A stretch of 64,000 nt of DNA from positions 5,870,501 to 5,934,500 of the forward strand of contig NZ_CP041360.1 in the NCBI RefSeq assembly GCF_006965485.1, written 5' to 3'. Numbering within the stretch: the first letter of the stretch is position 1; each line of letters begins with the position of its first letter. The stretch comes from Spirosoma sp. KCTC 42546 (GTDB taxonomy: Bacteria; Bacteroidota; Bacteroidia; Cytophagales; Spirosomataceae). The notes under the pieces were generated by a model. The model saw nothing but the letters and a program-made list of their open reading frames with translations, was not told where the DNA came from and searched no databases. Positions 35,444 through 44,721 of this stretch are shown piece after piece. The position numbers were made by a program, and so were the translations under genes.

Positions 35444-36077
35444 AACCAGTTCGACCACTGTTCTTATTGCTGATGATCATCAGCTGTTCAGTGATGGTTT
35501 GCGTACCTTACTGACCTCCGTCAGCCCATCCTACACTGTAATCGGGCAGGTGTACGATGGGCGTGATGTGATTCCGGTCGTCCATACCCTTCAGCCCGAG
35601 CTGGTGCTGCTGGACATTAATCTACCCCATCGCAACGGGATCGATATTGCCCGGCAACTTCAGCAGGAATTTCCCCGGGTCCGGGTGGTGATTATTACCA
35701 TGTATACTTACAAAACGCTTATTGAGGAGTTACGGGGAGCCGGGGTGGCGGGTTACCTACTCAAAAGTGCTTCTCCCGATCGGCTGCATACCTGTTTGGT
35801 AAACGTAATGAAGGGCCAATCGGATTATGATCTGCCCGTACCGGGGTTTAGCCCAGACTTACATCGTGGCGATTTGTTCATCAAACAATTCAGTTTAACC
35901 CCCCGGGAAACTGAACTCATCAGCCTGATGCGCCAGGGCTTGTCAACGCCCGAAATGGCAGATCGATTGTTTTTATCTGAAGAAACCATAAAAACGCATC
36001 GCAAAAATATTTACTTTAAATTAGGCATCAGCAAGTTGTCCGAGCTGATCCAGTTTGCTCATGGTCATGGGCTTTGA
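35433..36077 (+). CDS. NarL/LuxR-family response regulator
   Basis: 214 residues. Receiver domain (about 8-125) with phospho-acceptor Asp61 in LVLLDINLPHRNG, Thr in ITMYT and Lys in YLLKSAS. LuxR-type HTH at about 148-205 (LTPRETELISLMRQGLSTPE). It overlaps the propeller kinase gene, so it is the partner that receives phosphate from His869. Targets unknown; no adjacent Sus locus exists downstream. Confidence 0.96.
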   Translation: MENKTSSTTVLIADDHQLFSDGLRTLLTSVSPSYTVIGQVYDGRDVIPVVHTLQPELVLLDINLPHRNGIDIARQLQQEFPRVRVVIITMYTYKTLIEELRGAGVAGYLLKSASPDRLHTCLVNVMKGQSDYDLPVPGFSPDLHRGDLFIKQFSLTPRETELISLMRQGLSTPEMADRLFLSEETIKTHRKNIYFKLGISKLSELIQFAHGHGL

Positions 36078-36458
36078 GTAAGTCAAATCTGCGTCAACCA
36101 CTAGTTTTTTAGCTAGTCAACCTACTGTTTTGTCAAACAACGGGCCAAGTGTATCCATTGATAAATAGGTGTGTAGTGCTACTAAAGGCCATAATTTAAA
36201 TAACTGTCAACCACAATCCGTAGCATATACCATTGCCTGGAAGAAAAAGTAGACCTATTCGAGTAGAAAGCGGCCTTGCTCTCGGAGCGTATCGCTCAGT
36301 ACGAGATTGCCTTTTTGGCTCAGGCAATCAATGATGTCAGGCGACTGAATTGAAGCTGGGCCTTACACATCTGTGACTTTCTCTGTTCGATAGAATCAAA
36401 TAAGTTTGACGCCTACTTTAAAGCCCGGAACCCAATTTGCGGCCGGGCTTTTTTATGT
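36078..36458. other. Gene-free spacer after the response regulator
   Basis: No supported gene. On the minus strand at about 36257-36361 there is a 35-codon open stretch ending RFLLE-stop with protein-like composition but no start codon; it may be a gene remnant. The spacer ends with the terminator at 36421. Confidence 0.5.
36421..36456 (+). terminator. Intrinsic terminator
   Basis: AAGCCCGG (36421-36428) pairs with CCGGGCTT (36443-36450) and is followed by TTTT. It lies between a plus-strand transcript and the convergent minus-strand gene whose stop is at 36459. Confidence 0.75.
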
Positions 36459-36782
36459 TCATACTAGCAGCGAGATGGCTAAGTCAAGTTGCTCCATAAA
36501 ATGGGTAAATGCCATCTCATACGTTTCTATGGCCTGAGCAGAGAACTCAACCCGTTGTGAATTGGCAAACGATTCTTGAAGTGTCTTCAGATCAGATGGA
36601 GCATAATAAGTGACTAGATTCCAGGCTAGCAAATAGCGAGGATTGTGCTCGTTGGTCTGCCGGAGCCGGTCCAGCAACTCTTGGAGTTGAGAAAAGGCTT
36701 TTTCCAGGCTGGCGATTCCTTTAGCAGGGGTCATTTGCTGAATGGCCGTATTGAGGTGGAGAATCTCTCTAGTTAGCGGCAT
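36459..36782 (-). CDS. Small hypothetical helical protein
   Basis: 107 residues, wholly helical in appearance (ASLEKAFSQLQELLDRLRQT). No signal peptide or recognised domain. It ends in a hydrophobic LAISLLV tail. Composition is protein-like and a terminator lies at its 3-prime end, which supports it as a gene. Nothing about function can be said. Confidence 0.55.
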   Translation of the reverse strand: MPLTREILHLNTAIQQMTPAKGIASLEKAFSQLQELLDRLRQTNEHNPRYLLAWNLVTYYAPSDLKTLQESFANSQRVEFSAQAIETYEMAFTHFMEQLDLAISLLV

Positions 36783-37640
36783 AGATCGGTGTGGTAACGT
36801 TGAGATGAAGTGACCCTATAAACTACGTTCAGGAACAAGACCTGGATTCTCATTCCCTAATGAAAGCTTGAAAAGAGGCCAGTTAAAAGACTAGTTAACG
36901 TTCTATTGCTTTAACAGGCGTAGTGGGGCTCAGCTACCATATAATTGATTTTGATGAGTTTTTGGGTGTTAAAACTAGGCCAATTGGAAGCCTTTTTGCA
37001 TATTGTGACTACATATATGGGTAAATAAACGCTGGTTCTCCTGGGGCCAGCATTTTTTTTGTGAGGTGAGGTAACGATCTATAACTAATTGAGTCTTAAG
37101 TGGTAATTACCCATATATGTAAAGGAGCGCCTGATAAACCAGCGAATGCCTTTGCCGCCTGGCAAAGGCAAACACCTTAACGGGTTCGTTGACAAGTCAG
37201 GTGCTTCCTTCCTCATTGCTAAATGAAGAACTAGAAGTTCCAAATGAGGCTTCACTATGCTCGCTAAGCGGCAGAGCATCGAGCCCTACAACAATCGGCT
37301 GGCTGGCCTAAAGATGTGAAAGCAAAGGAGACTAGGCAGAACGTTGACCACCAGGTAGTAATTGGTCCGGCGACAATGAAGCCGGTCGAGTAACTGATTT
37401 ATAGAAAAACGCCCCACTCAATTGAGTCAGGCGTTTGGGTAATTTCCGTAACTTAAATAAGTTATTGGCAAATATCACGTAAAAAACTTGATTCAACACG
37501 GACGCGTGTTTCCATTCCTTCCTCTTTTAATTAACTACTCAATTATTTAGGCCGCTTTCTGAATTGTAGCGTTTGCACCCTTGCTCCAAAATTGGAAACA
37601 CCAACCCTTTAGCTTATTGGCGTCAAACCCATGCAAGTCA
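36783..37640. other. 858-bp gene-free region with an inverted repeat
   Basis: No supported gene. ACATATATGGGTAA at 37011-37024 is exactly complementary to TTACCCATATATGT at 37107-37120. Inside this pair lies the terminator-like hairpin at 37031. The layout could be an RNA or a small mobile remnant. Confidence 0.5.
37031..37060 (+). terminator. Terminator-like hairpin with eight T
   Basis: GCTGG (37031-37035) pairs with CCAGC (37047-37051), then ATTTTTTTT. No coding gene ends upstream on this strand within 900 bp, so it may end a small RNA. Confidence 0.55.
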
Positions 37641-37910
37641 TTAACGACCCGTCGAGGAGTAAGACTTAGCCTTGCTGGTTTTGCTTGTACTCTTCATTTT
37701 TCGACTACTGCTTTTCGATCCACCCCGGCTCATGGTGCCTGAGCCGGTCTTGGTACCCGAAACGGTAGCGCCTGTCGAGCCATTTTGGGCAGGGGTGGAT
37801 CCTGTTGTTGGCGTTCCGGTATTACTACTGCCGGAAGCTGTTGATTGTGCCTGAGCGCTAAAGCTGGCCAGGCTCACTAGTAAAGCGCCTAGTATGATTC
37901 CCTTTTTCAT
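37641..37910 (-). CDS. Small secreted Ser/Thr/Gly-rich protein
   Basis: 89 residues. A clear signal peptide (MKKGIILGALLVSLASFSAQ, cleavage after AQA) is followed by a low-complexity Ser, Thr and Gly region with basic residues increasing to the end (KSSSRKMKSTSKTSKAKSYS). Likely a secreted or periplasmic basic, disordered protein. Similar short proteins are common in Cytophagales. Function unknown. Confidence 0.65.
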   Translation of the reverse strand: MKKGIILGALLVSLASFSAQAQSTASGSSNTGTPTTGSTPAQNGSTGATVSGTKTGSGTMSRGGSKSSSRKMKSTSKTSKAKSYSSTGR

Positions 37911-37993
37911 AATCTTGAGTCAATTTAAAACCACTGCATACCCTAACCACCTTGATTAAGGCATTGATTAATTAGTAGGCACTAATTGAGTGA

Positions 37994-38296
37994 ATGGCTA
38001 TTGTATTGTTGCTGGGAAACGAACGTGGTCAGGGAGCATACCGGCTGACGGGTCTTTGCTGTGAATACATTATCCTTCCAGAAATCAAGCTGGACAATAA
38101 TCGCGCGTTTTCTACGCAAGGAACCTATTTTACCTTCACTGGGGCCGGTTTCGCTAGCATCCCAATCACCATCAGCGGTCAAGTATCACTCAATGGCAAC
38201 CTATTGACGATCCGTTATTCCGTCAACTCTACATTAGCGACCTATTCACTTAGACCAGGAAAAGCGACGATGGCTTATTTATGTGGTTGTGATTAA
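37994..38296 (+). CDS. Hypothetical protein, possibly a 5-prime-truncated secreted protein
   Basis: 100 residues with a beta-rich pattern (YFTFTGAGFASIPITISGQV, then YSLRPGKATM) and a Cys-rich end (YLCGCD). This looks like the C-terminal part of a secreted lipoprotein domain, but no signal peptide is present and no in-frame upstream start exists. It may be a decayed gene. Low confidence as a functional protein. Confidence 0.4.
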   Translation: MAIVLLLGNERGQGAYRLTGLCCEYIILPEIKLDNNRAFSTQGTYFTFTGAGFASIPITISGQVSLNGNLLTIRYSVNSTLATYSLRPGKATMAYLCGCD

Positions 38297-38635
38297 TCCC
38301 AATTCGGGTTTTACGTCGGTGTAATTGTCAGGCCGCTTTATAAATTTTTGGTTGGCGGGCCTACTTTAAGCGGAGCAACTTTCAGTGGTTAATTGGCAGT
38401 TTATTTGTTCAACAATAAAGCATATAGAAATTCCGGCAGCTTCCGAGAAGACAGGGAGGGTAGCAACCGTTCAATCTAACATCTAATGATGGTTTGGCTA
38501 TAGCTTTGGTTGCTGAACGATGTAGAAACTGACGTAGACACTTATCCGAAAGAAAAACCACATTAACAGCTGGGGAACACTAAGCAACTTATGGGTAAAC
38601 AAGTATATTTGCGCATGACTCCCTGACTTGGTTCA
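38297..38635. other. Gene-free spacer
   Basis: No gene, strong hairpin or repeat seen. It presumably holds the promoter of the receiver gene at 38636. Confidence 0.5.
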
Positions 38636-39067
38636 ATGCCTACTACCTTCACCATTCTTCTTGTCGATGATGATCCTGAAATAGCTGACATTTTAACGCG
38701 GGTATCCATCAAATCATTTCCAGAAGCCAGGTTCATCCATGTTAGGCACTTCGCCGATGCAGTAAAATACCTTGATAATTTGAATGGCCTTGGGCCAAAT
38801 GTTGTCCTGTTGGATATCCACCTACAGACTGAACCCAGCGGTTTCGAATTTTTAACCTTAATGCGCAATCATCCCATTGGTTGTCTAGTCCCCATTATTA
38901 TCCTGACGGCTACTTCAACCAAAACCTTAGCGTTAGAAGCCTATAATCGCGGAGCTACCGCTTTCACCGTCAAGCCTTTTACCTATCATGATTGGAAAAC
39001 GTACGTCGATCAGCTTCGGCTGTACTGGTTTGAAACAGCTACGATTCCCAGACTCTATTTCAGGTAA
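38636..39067 (+). CDS. Single-domain response regulator (CheY-like)
   Basis: 143 residues, only a receiver domain: acidic cluster VDDDPEIAD (about 9-17), phospho-acceptor Asp60 in VVLLDIHLQTE, Thr in IILTATST, Lys in FTVKPFTYHD. It ends with a short tail (YWFETATIPRLYF). The next receiver, 135 bp downstream, has the same tail pattern, so the two are probably paralogues from tandem duplication. No output domain; it probably relays phosphate or contacts a kinase. Confidence 0.93.
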   Translation: MPTTFTILLVDDDPEIADILTRVSIKSFPEARFIHVRHFADAVKYLDNLNGLGPNVVLLDIHLQTEPSGFEFLTLMRNHPIGCLVPIIILTATSTKTLALEAYNRGATAFTVKPFTYHDWKTYVDQLRLYWFETATIPRLYFR

Positions 39068-39201
39068 TACGCTCATCAACGTTGCCAAATCAATTGCCCA
39101 AAAGAAACAGAGTTGACTTCACATCCTTTACCAGCCTCACGCCAAAAACAAGTTAGTTAATTCGCCTGTTAAGTCCTACCTTGTTTCAATAGTCATCTAG
39201 T

Positions 39202-39636
39202 ATGCCAGACGTAAAGCCCTTTACAATCTTAGTAGTGGATGATGAGCCACCCATCTGCGAGTTATTAGCCAGACTAGCTAATCAGCTTTTTCCTGAAGCC
39301 TCGTTTGTCAATGCGCGGTCGGCCCAGGAAACGCTTTCTTATTTAGATAAGCATTATGAAGAACCTCCTCAATTGATTTTGTTAGATATTGACCTTGGCC
39401 ACTCGATTAATGGGCTAGACTTGATCCCTCAACTGAATGATCACTTAAAAGGACGGGTCCCTATTGTCATGTTAACCTCCACGCTTGAGCAACCTGTCGT
39501 AAAGCAGGCGTATGAAAAAGGAGCAGTAGCCTATACCCGCAAGCCTGACCAATTACAGCAATGGAAGAATTATGTGTCAAGTCTACGATCCTACTGGCAT
39601 GATACCACCCTGTTACCGACAACTGCCCAACCTTAG
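39202..39636 (+). CDS. Single-domain response regulator (CheY-like)
   Basis: 144 residues. Receiver with VVDDEPPICE acidic pocket, phospho-acceptor Asp62 in LILLDIDLGHS, Thr in VMLTSTLE and Lys in YTRKPDQLQQ. The tail WKNYVSSLRSYWHDTTLLP matches that of the upstream receiver (WKTYVDQLRLYWFETATIP), supporting tandem duplication. No DNA-binding domain. Confidence 0.93.
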   Translation: MPDVKPFTILVVDDEPPICELLARLANQLFPEASFVNARSAQETLSYLDKHYEEPPQLILLDIDLGHSINGLDLIPQLNDHLKGRVPIVMLTSTLEQPVVKQAYEKGAVAYTRKPDQLQQWKNYVSSLRSYWHDTTLLPTTAQP

Positions 39637-39700
39637 TTAATAACCTGTCCACCCTGATGTTAAGATCGATACGAGGGTTTTCATATACCTCGCCATACGC

Positions 39701-40311
39701 TCAAAACGAATAGCCCAGACTAACCCCTGCCCGCAAATCCAGGCGATGATAATCGAAGCCATTGGTGGAAATGACGGTACTGTAGCGCATGGTATGCTGG
39801 TAGGTGCTTAATCCGGCAGGCATAGACCCAAGTCCAAAGAATAGATCGCCCGTAAAGCCGCTTCGGCCTACCCACTGATAGCCGACCGTTCCCCAAACCC
39901 AATGGACTGAATAATCACCTCGTCCAGATCACCAACTTTGTTAAAACCCCAACCAATTTCATTGATATACTTCAGCGAGCGGGCTTTTAGATAAGGGCTT
40001 ACATATAAACCAGCCGGATGCGCTTGTTTGGCCAGCCAATGGGCATCGTTCAAATAAAATCGGGCTTCCAGGGCAACATTGACAAAGTGTACAGGATGCC
40101 GTTCGGTATAGCTCAACCAACGGATACTTCCCTGAAGGGCAAACCGCTCGGTGAGCGCCCGCTCAAAAAAGAGGGACACAGGTGCCAGCAAATTCGTTTT
40201 TATGCCGTTTGGTCTGTGCCAGTGGCGAGTCGAATCCTGGGCAGACAAGTCGCTATTGGTTGCAGCACTAACGAAAATAATATAGACTGTTAATCGTAGT
40301 AGGACAGCCAT
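39701..40311 (-). pseudogene. DUF3575-like outer-membrane beta-barrel protein, frameshifted
   Basis: The frame from 40311 has a signal peptide and then the DUF3575 pattern (NGIKTNLLAPVSLFFERALT), but it stops at 39868 after 147 residues. The next frame, entered by a one-base change near 39900-39905, continues as HWVWGTVGYQWVG and runs to a proper barrel ending, DLRAGVSLGYSF, with a stop at 39701. The joined product would be about 202 residues, normal for the family. Either the gene is recently broken or the base is a sequencing error. Function: envelope barrel of unknown role. Confidence 0.8.
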
Positions 40312-40971
40312 GGGATAGGTACTGAAGTCGTGTTAAGTATGGATAGATTGGGAGCGTACATCAGATGATAAATTACTGTCGATTGTTGAGGGGTAACCTG
40401 CCTTCTGTGCGCCTACAATACTATCCGATTAATTCGATTAGATCAATCAGATAAATATATGATTGGACTTTGGAGATCCTGCTTCGGCAGCAGTTAGACT
40501 ATGGGGCCTTATTAAATGGGATAGTAAGGCCAAAATATGTGTCTTCAAACCTCTTTTCGCAACCAAAGGTCCCAACTCTAAAAGGGCTAGATTTTCAAAA
40601 CCCACTCTATGAAGGCTACTCTTATAGTTGTAATTCGTGTTTTCTGCTTTCTTATAAATATGCGCACTGGGAATTGCACCACTAGTAACAGGAGTCTCCT
40701 AACAGCATAGAGGGGTTCTATCCACTTCAAATACATGGCATTCAGTTCTTCGTTACTGGGAGAGAATCTTGCGAATAGTTAGTAGTCTATGTCGTTAAAT
40801 CTAACCAACTTGTAAATTTTCGAACACCTCGGCAGCCTCATGTTTAATCTGAATCAGCAGCTATACTTTTCTTGCTTATAAGTCGATTCATTAGCTTAGC
40901 CTGAGCTAACTGTAGTGCTCAGTTCTAGCAAGACTACTACGTAAAAATCAGAGATATAGGATACCAAGGCC
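40312..40971. other. 660-bp gene-free region
   Basis: AT-rich, no supported gene. A 71-codon frame at 40470-40685 lacks protein-like features. No strong hairpin was seen. Confidence 0.5.
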
Positions 40972-42081
40972 CTATTTCTTGTGGGCAACCAGCCACCGAT
41001 CTACTTCGGCGCTCACCGTGAAGCGGATGCCTTTAAATCGTTCGGGAGGTGGGGTGTTCAGGGCCTGCTGTAGTCTGAGTACACCCGGATAATAATCAAC
41101 GCCCTGTTGCTGAAACTGATCGTCAATGGCTCTTAGTAGATGACCGATTCCATACGAGTCAAATGTCCAGTCCTGGAGGTTGTTGCTGTCGTCAATACCT
41201 GTTTGTATGCTGACCGATAGCCTATCAATGCTCAAATTTAGTGGCTGGGCAAACATTGCGGGATGATCGACCCGATTACTACCTAAAAAGGAATACACTT
41301 CCTGGTAGTAGTACTGATTAGCCAACAAGGCCAGGAGTTTGGCTTCCCAGTCAGGATGAGCTTTGATTTTGGCTAGAGCAGCCTGACGCACATCCTCCTC
41401 ATGGTAACGAGTCGTAAACACTAATAGTCCGACTAGGGAGTCCTGGGGTTTGTAAGCAGCTATCTCGTTTAAATTTAGTTGGTGCTGCTGGGTCTGCTGG
41501 TCGATTTGGCGGGCCACTTCGGCCTGTGCCCTCTGGTCAGCCTCCCGCACATAACCGACTAATAACCCACTACTAAAAACGGCACTCATACTCAATCCAA
41601 CCCAAAAGGGAATGGTAATCAGGGGCAGCGAAAGGGTTGTTTGCCAGCCTGGGTTCAGAGAGAGTAAACACGCTATCAGCCAGGGTAAGGGTATCCATAG
41701 CTGGCCCTGGGTGAGGGCTATCCAGTGCAAAAAGGGCGGATACAGGGATTCGGCTCGCCATTCCCATTTGAAAATCGTACAAAAAAAGATCGTTAGGGCT
41801 ATCATCAGCCAAGCCAGCAATACCACTGCCGTACGAGTGGCTGCTTCTTGGGCTACCCAATCAAAACTACCTTTAGAGCGAATCAGGATCGTGAGCAGCA
41901 AGCTGGAGATGGCAAAGCCAATCGTTAAAAACAGCAATGCCAAGCCATATCCCATAGCATCATTGCCATTCAGGGTGGGCTTGGACATATTCAGTATAGC
42001 CAGACCTACGTAGAAGATGGCCGTGAGGATAAAGAAAATGAATCCAAGTAGTTGCATAGTATTTTTCTTCGATAGACACAC
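40972..42081 (-). CDS. Polytopic membrane hypothetical protein
   Basis: 369 residues (or 361 from the second Met, MQLLGF). About five transmembrane helices in the first half (about 10-30, 45-68, 84-106, 128-145, 155-178) and a soluble second half beginning with a coiled segment (about 185-210, QAEVARQIDQQTQQHQLNLN). The soluble half is mostly helical. No family recognised. Monocistronic, isolated by long spacers on both sides. Confidence 0.72.
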   Translation of the reverse strand: MCLSKKNTMQLLGFIFFILTAIFYVGLAILNMSKPTLNGNDAMGYGLALLFLTIGFAISSLLLTILIRSKGSFDWVAQEAATRTAVVLLAWLMIALTIFFCTIFKWEWRAESLYPPFLHWIALTQGQLWIPLPWLIACLLSLNPGWQTTLSLPLITIPFWVGLSMSAVFSSGLLVGYVREADQRAQAEVARQIDQQTQQHQLNLNEIAAYKPQDSLVGLLVFTTRYHEEDVRQAALAKIKAHPDWEAKLLALLANQYYYQEVYSFLGSNRVDHPAMFAQPLNLSIDRLSVSIQTGIDDSNNLQDWTFDSYGIGHLLRAIDDQFQQQGVDYYPGVLRLQQALNTPPPERFKGIRFTVSAEVDRWLVAHKK

Positions 42082-42515
42082 TCTTCACCGTTTTAAGCTG
42101 TTCCTATCTAGTTGACAAAGCAACTTCTTTCGCAGCTACCCTTAAGCCAGTAGTGAATAGAAGGCGGAAATGAATCGATAAGTCGCGGGTTTGAGCCAAT
42201 TTCAGGCAACCTGGCCTTAGCCCCAAGCTGGCTAGACAACTCAATCCTAGGGGGATTATTAGCCCTACCGTCTAATAAATTTCACGTAGGCTCTCCAAGC
42301 ACTTGAAATAAAGCGCTATTAATTAAATAGGGTATATACTTTACTTACCACTACAAATAGGCCAATTTATTATTCGGTAGGTTATATTTTAGATTAACCA
42401 CAAGTATAGACACTAATTGTATAAACACTATTTGGTATAACATCTAGTAAACTATTTATACATCCAGCCTGGTTATGTAACCATTATCAGTATCTAACCC
42501 ATAAAATAGCTCTTC
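42082..42515. other. Divergent spacer, 434 bp
   Basis: Between the membrane protein gene (minus) and an ECF sigma gene (plus). AT-rich near the sigma start, so promoters are likely here, but no consensus TTTG/TAnnTTTG pair could be fixed. Confidence 0.4.
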
Positions 42516-43073
42516 ATGAAACGCACTTCCTTAACAGCTGACCAGCTGCTGAGTCGGCATGGCTTTAGCTCACCACCTAACACCTTTGAATCCCTCTACA
42601 CTCAATACGCCAGTAAAGTCTATCGAAAATGCCTGAGTATGACTAAGGATGCGGACATGGCCCAGGATTATACCCAGGACATTTTTATCAAAGCCTTTGA
42701 AAAGTTTGCTTCCTTTCAAAATCGCTCCTCCTTGTCCACCTGGCTTTACTCGATTACATACAACTATTGCGCTGACCAGATTCGATTAGCCAAACGATTA
42801 CCCACCACGAATTGGTTACCAGAAAACCCTACCCATGACCGGGCGGATACATCAGAAACTGATCTGCATGAAGAAACGCTTCAGGTAGTCCGACAGGCGT
42901 TGGGACGGCTTTCGGTTGAGGAGCGAACTTTGCTTCGTTTAAAATATAATGAGGGTTTGACCATTAGTGAGCTTACCACTTTATACGCCCTCAAGCCCAG
43001 TGCGGTCAAGATGCGACTGAGGCGAAGTCGAAAGCGAATACAGCTGCTGTATGCTAAGCTTACTAGCGACTGA
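42516..43073 (+). CDS. ECF-type RNA polymerase sigma factor, paralogue A
   Basis: 185 residues. Region 2 at about 25-95 (CLSMTKDADMAQDYTQDIFI, STWLYSITYNYCADQIRLAK) and region 4 at about 125-180 (LSVEERTLLRLKYNEGLTIS). The sequence is very close to the sigma factor at 44722 on the opposite strand, with shared blocks such as CLSMTKDA and LKPSAVKMRL. No anti-sigma gene with a membrane helix lies next to it; the two small minus-strand genes downstream are candidate regulators only by position. Confidence 0.93.
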   Translation: MKRTSLTADQLLSRHGFSSPPNTFESLYTQYASKVYRKCLSMTKDADMAQDYTQDIFIKAFEKFASFQNRSSLSTWLYSITYNYCADQIRLAKRLPTTNWLPENPTHDRADTSETDLHEETLQVVRQALGRLSVEERTLLRLKYNEGLTISELTTLYALKPSAVKMRLRRSRKRIQLLYAKLTSD

Positions 43074-43106
43074 TGCTGAACAGGTAAAAAGTGAGTACTC
43101 GACGGC

Positions 43107-43346
43107 CTACTTCTCAGGACTGATTCTTATATAGCTCGCCCTAATCAAATCATCAATAAAATGATCCGGGGTATCAGTTCGGATCAATTCGCCCCGCTTA
43201 TTCATCAACTGAGTGGCAAAGTGGATCATAAATGCCGATAAAGACAGGTTTTTTGGGGGGTGACTCATGGCTTGCAACTGTTCAACCAGTTGGGTCGAGG
43301 AACTAGCCTGAAGCTGGATGGAGCCTTTACGGGGTGAGTGAGCCAT
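43107..43346 (-). CDS. Small hypothetical protein
   Basis: 79 residues, basic N terminus, no signal peptide or recognised domain. It starts 5 bp after the gene at 43352 ends, so the two are probably one operon. It is convergent with the sigma factor gene at 42516. Confidence 0.55.
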   Translation of the reverse strand: MAHSPRKGSIQLQASSSTQLVEQLQAMSHPPKNLSLSAFMIHFATQLMNKRGELIRTDTPDHFIDDLIRASYIRISPEK

Positions 43347-43351
43347 GAGTT

Positions 43352-43678
43352 TTAGGCATCGGCTCGCAGGAGGCTTTCGATTTCCGTTGCCCTGATCTGC
43401 AATCGTTCTAAGATTATCTTCCGTTCATCAATAGATGAGTTGCTACTCGTCTCAGCAGGCGAGAAATAAAGTAAGTCCGCTTCACTTTGCCCGTGTGCCA
43501 AATTGTAAGCTTCTACCTCAGGCTGTGTCTGCGGGGCAGGATAAACCGGTAATTCATCGGCAAAGACCTTTATGGTTGTAAATAAAGTGGTGATGGTTTC
43601 ATTATCGGCCGTTGGTTCCAGCTGAACAAATTCATGGATGGCTTGGTATAAATCCTGCTTAACGGTTTGATTATCCAT
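43352..43678 (-). CDS. Small acidic hypothetical protein
   Basis: 108 residues, acidic, helical at both ends (KQDLYQAIHEFVQLEPTADN and IDERKIILERLQIRATEIES), with a Pro-rich middle. No recognised family. First gene of a two-gene unit between the two paralogous sigma factors. Confidence 0.55.
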   Translation of the reverse strand: MDNQTVKQDLYQAIHEFVQLEPTADNETITTLFTTIKVFADELPVYPAPQTQPEVEAYNLAHGQSEADLLYFSPAETSSNSSIDERKIILERLQIRATEIESLLRADA

Positions 43679-43891
43679 AGGCTTGACTGGAAATAGAAAA
43701 ATGGAGAAGCTACTTTTCTATGTGGATTGCAGAAGATTAGATATCTTAGGAGTCTTGGGTTTAAGCTGAATTAGACCTGCCCGTTTTTCATCATGACTGA
43801 CTTATTCATTAAGTTAGAGCAGGCTTAACTTAATACCCAGTTAAAGGAATAAGTACTAAGTGTGTAACTGAAATCCAGGGCTTACTTCTTA

Positions 43892-44392
43892 TTAATGTAG
43901 TCTATAATAGATGATACAAGTATGTAAATTATGGCAAGCTAAAAAAATAATAGAGAGCCCAATGAAATACCAGCGGTGATACAGCAAGTTAACGTAGAAT
44001 GGATCGCCGATTAGGCCAATTCCAGTTAGCCACACCAATGGCGTGTAAGCTGGAGCCACAAATCCTGGCAAGCTAGTACTCCAGACGCTATGAGGGAAAA
44101 AAATCAGAACTAGCCAGGACATGAAGTAGATCAAGGTTCCTGAAAGATATACCCAAAGGCCTTGTTTCTGTGCAGGCCTTTCGATGCCCAAAGGCATCAG
44201 TATCGCCATAATAAACACACCCATCCTTGATGTATTTTCAGCGTACACTAAAACCAAAGGGATGTTGTGCCAAAACACTTCCGCTTGAAAAGCTTCCGGT
44301 AATTTGTTGGCTAAGATGATATTCCAGATCAGAATTGGCAGGGTCAACAGGGAGCAATTATAGAGGTATCTTTTGGAGCTGCTTAAGGTCAT
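43892..44392 (-). CDS. Small polytopic membrane protein
   Basis: 166 residues, about five hydrophobic helices spread over the length (for example LLTLPILIWNIILANKL, VYLSGTLIYFMSWLVLIFF, FIGLSIIFLACH). No recognised family, no neighbours in an operon. Membrane location is clear; role unknown. Confidence 0.68.
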   Translation of the reverse strand: MTLSSSKRYLYNCSLLTLPILIWNIILANKLPEAFQAEVFWHNIPLVLVYAENTSRMGVFIMAILMPLGIERPAQKQGLWVYLSGTLIYFMSWLVLIFFPHSVWSTSLPGFVAPAYTPLVWLTGIGLIGDPFYVNLLYHRWYFIGLSIIFLACHNLHTCIIYYRLH

Positions 44393-44721
44393 ATACAGTT
44401 CATTTACCCGTTACCAAGAGTGTATATTGTCGAGGAAGGTCTTTAGAATCAATAGTATCCCAATGGCACAGGAGTCCTTATCCATGCCAAGCCGATCAAT
44501 ATTTCACCCATCATTTTCTCAACCCGTTAGGCTCGCAAAGAAGACCGGATAAGTTTGACAAAGTTAATTTGGCCAACAGGTGAATCAACTGACTTTTCTG
44601 ACCACCCAAACTGATAGATATCAGCAACTTTTTTACTAAGTTGAAGAAGCTAGCTCACCTCTAATAGCCATTATGGGCTAATAAGCCACTCTTACTCGCT
44701 GGGAATGAGACTAGTAAGCGG
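44393..44721. other. Gene-free spacer, 329 bp
   Basis: No supported gene, hairpin or repeat seen. It lies downstream of the sigma gene at 44722 and upstream of the membrane protein gene. Confidence 0.45.

Noticed and set aside
36257..36361. Minus-strand 35-codon stretch with protein-like end
   Set aside because: No start codon after the preceding stop; treated as a possible remnant only.
40470..40685. 71-codon open frame
   Set aside because: Composition is not protein-like and no domain, signal or partner is seen.
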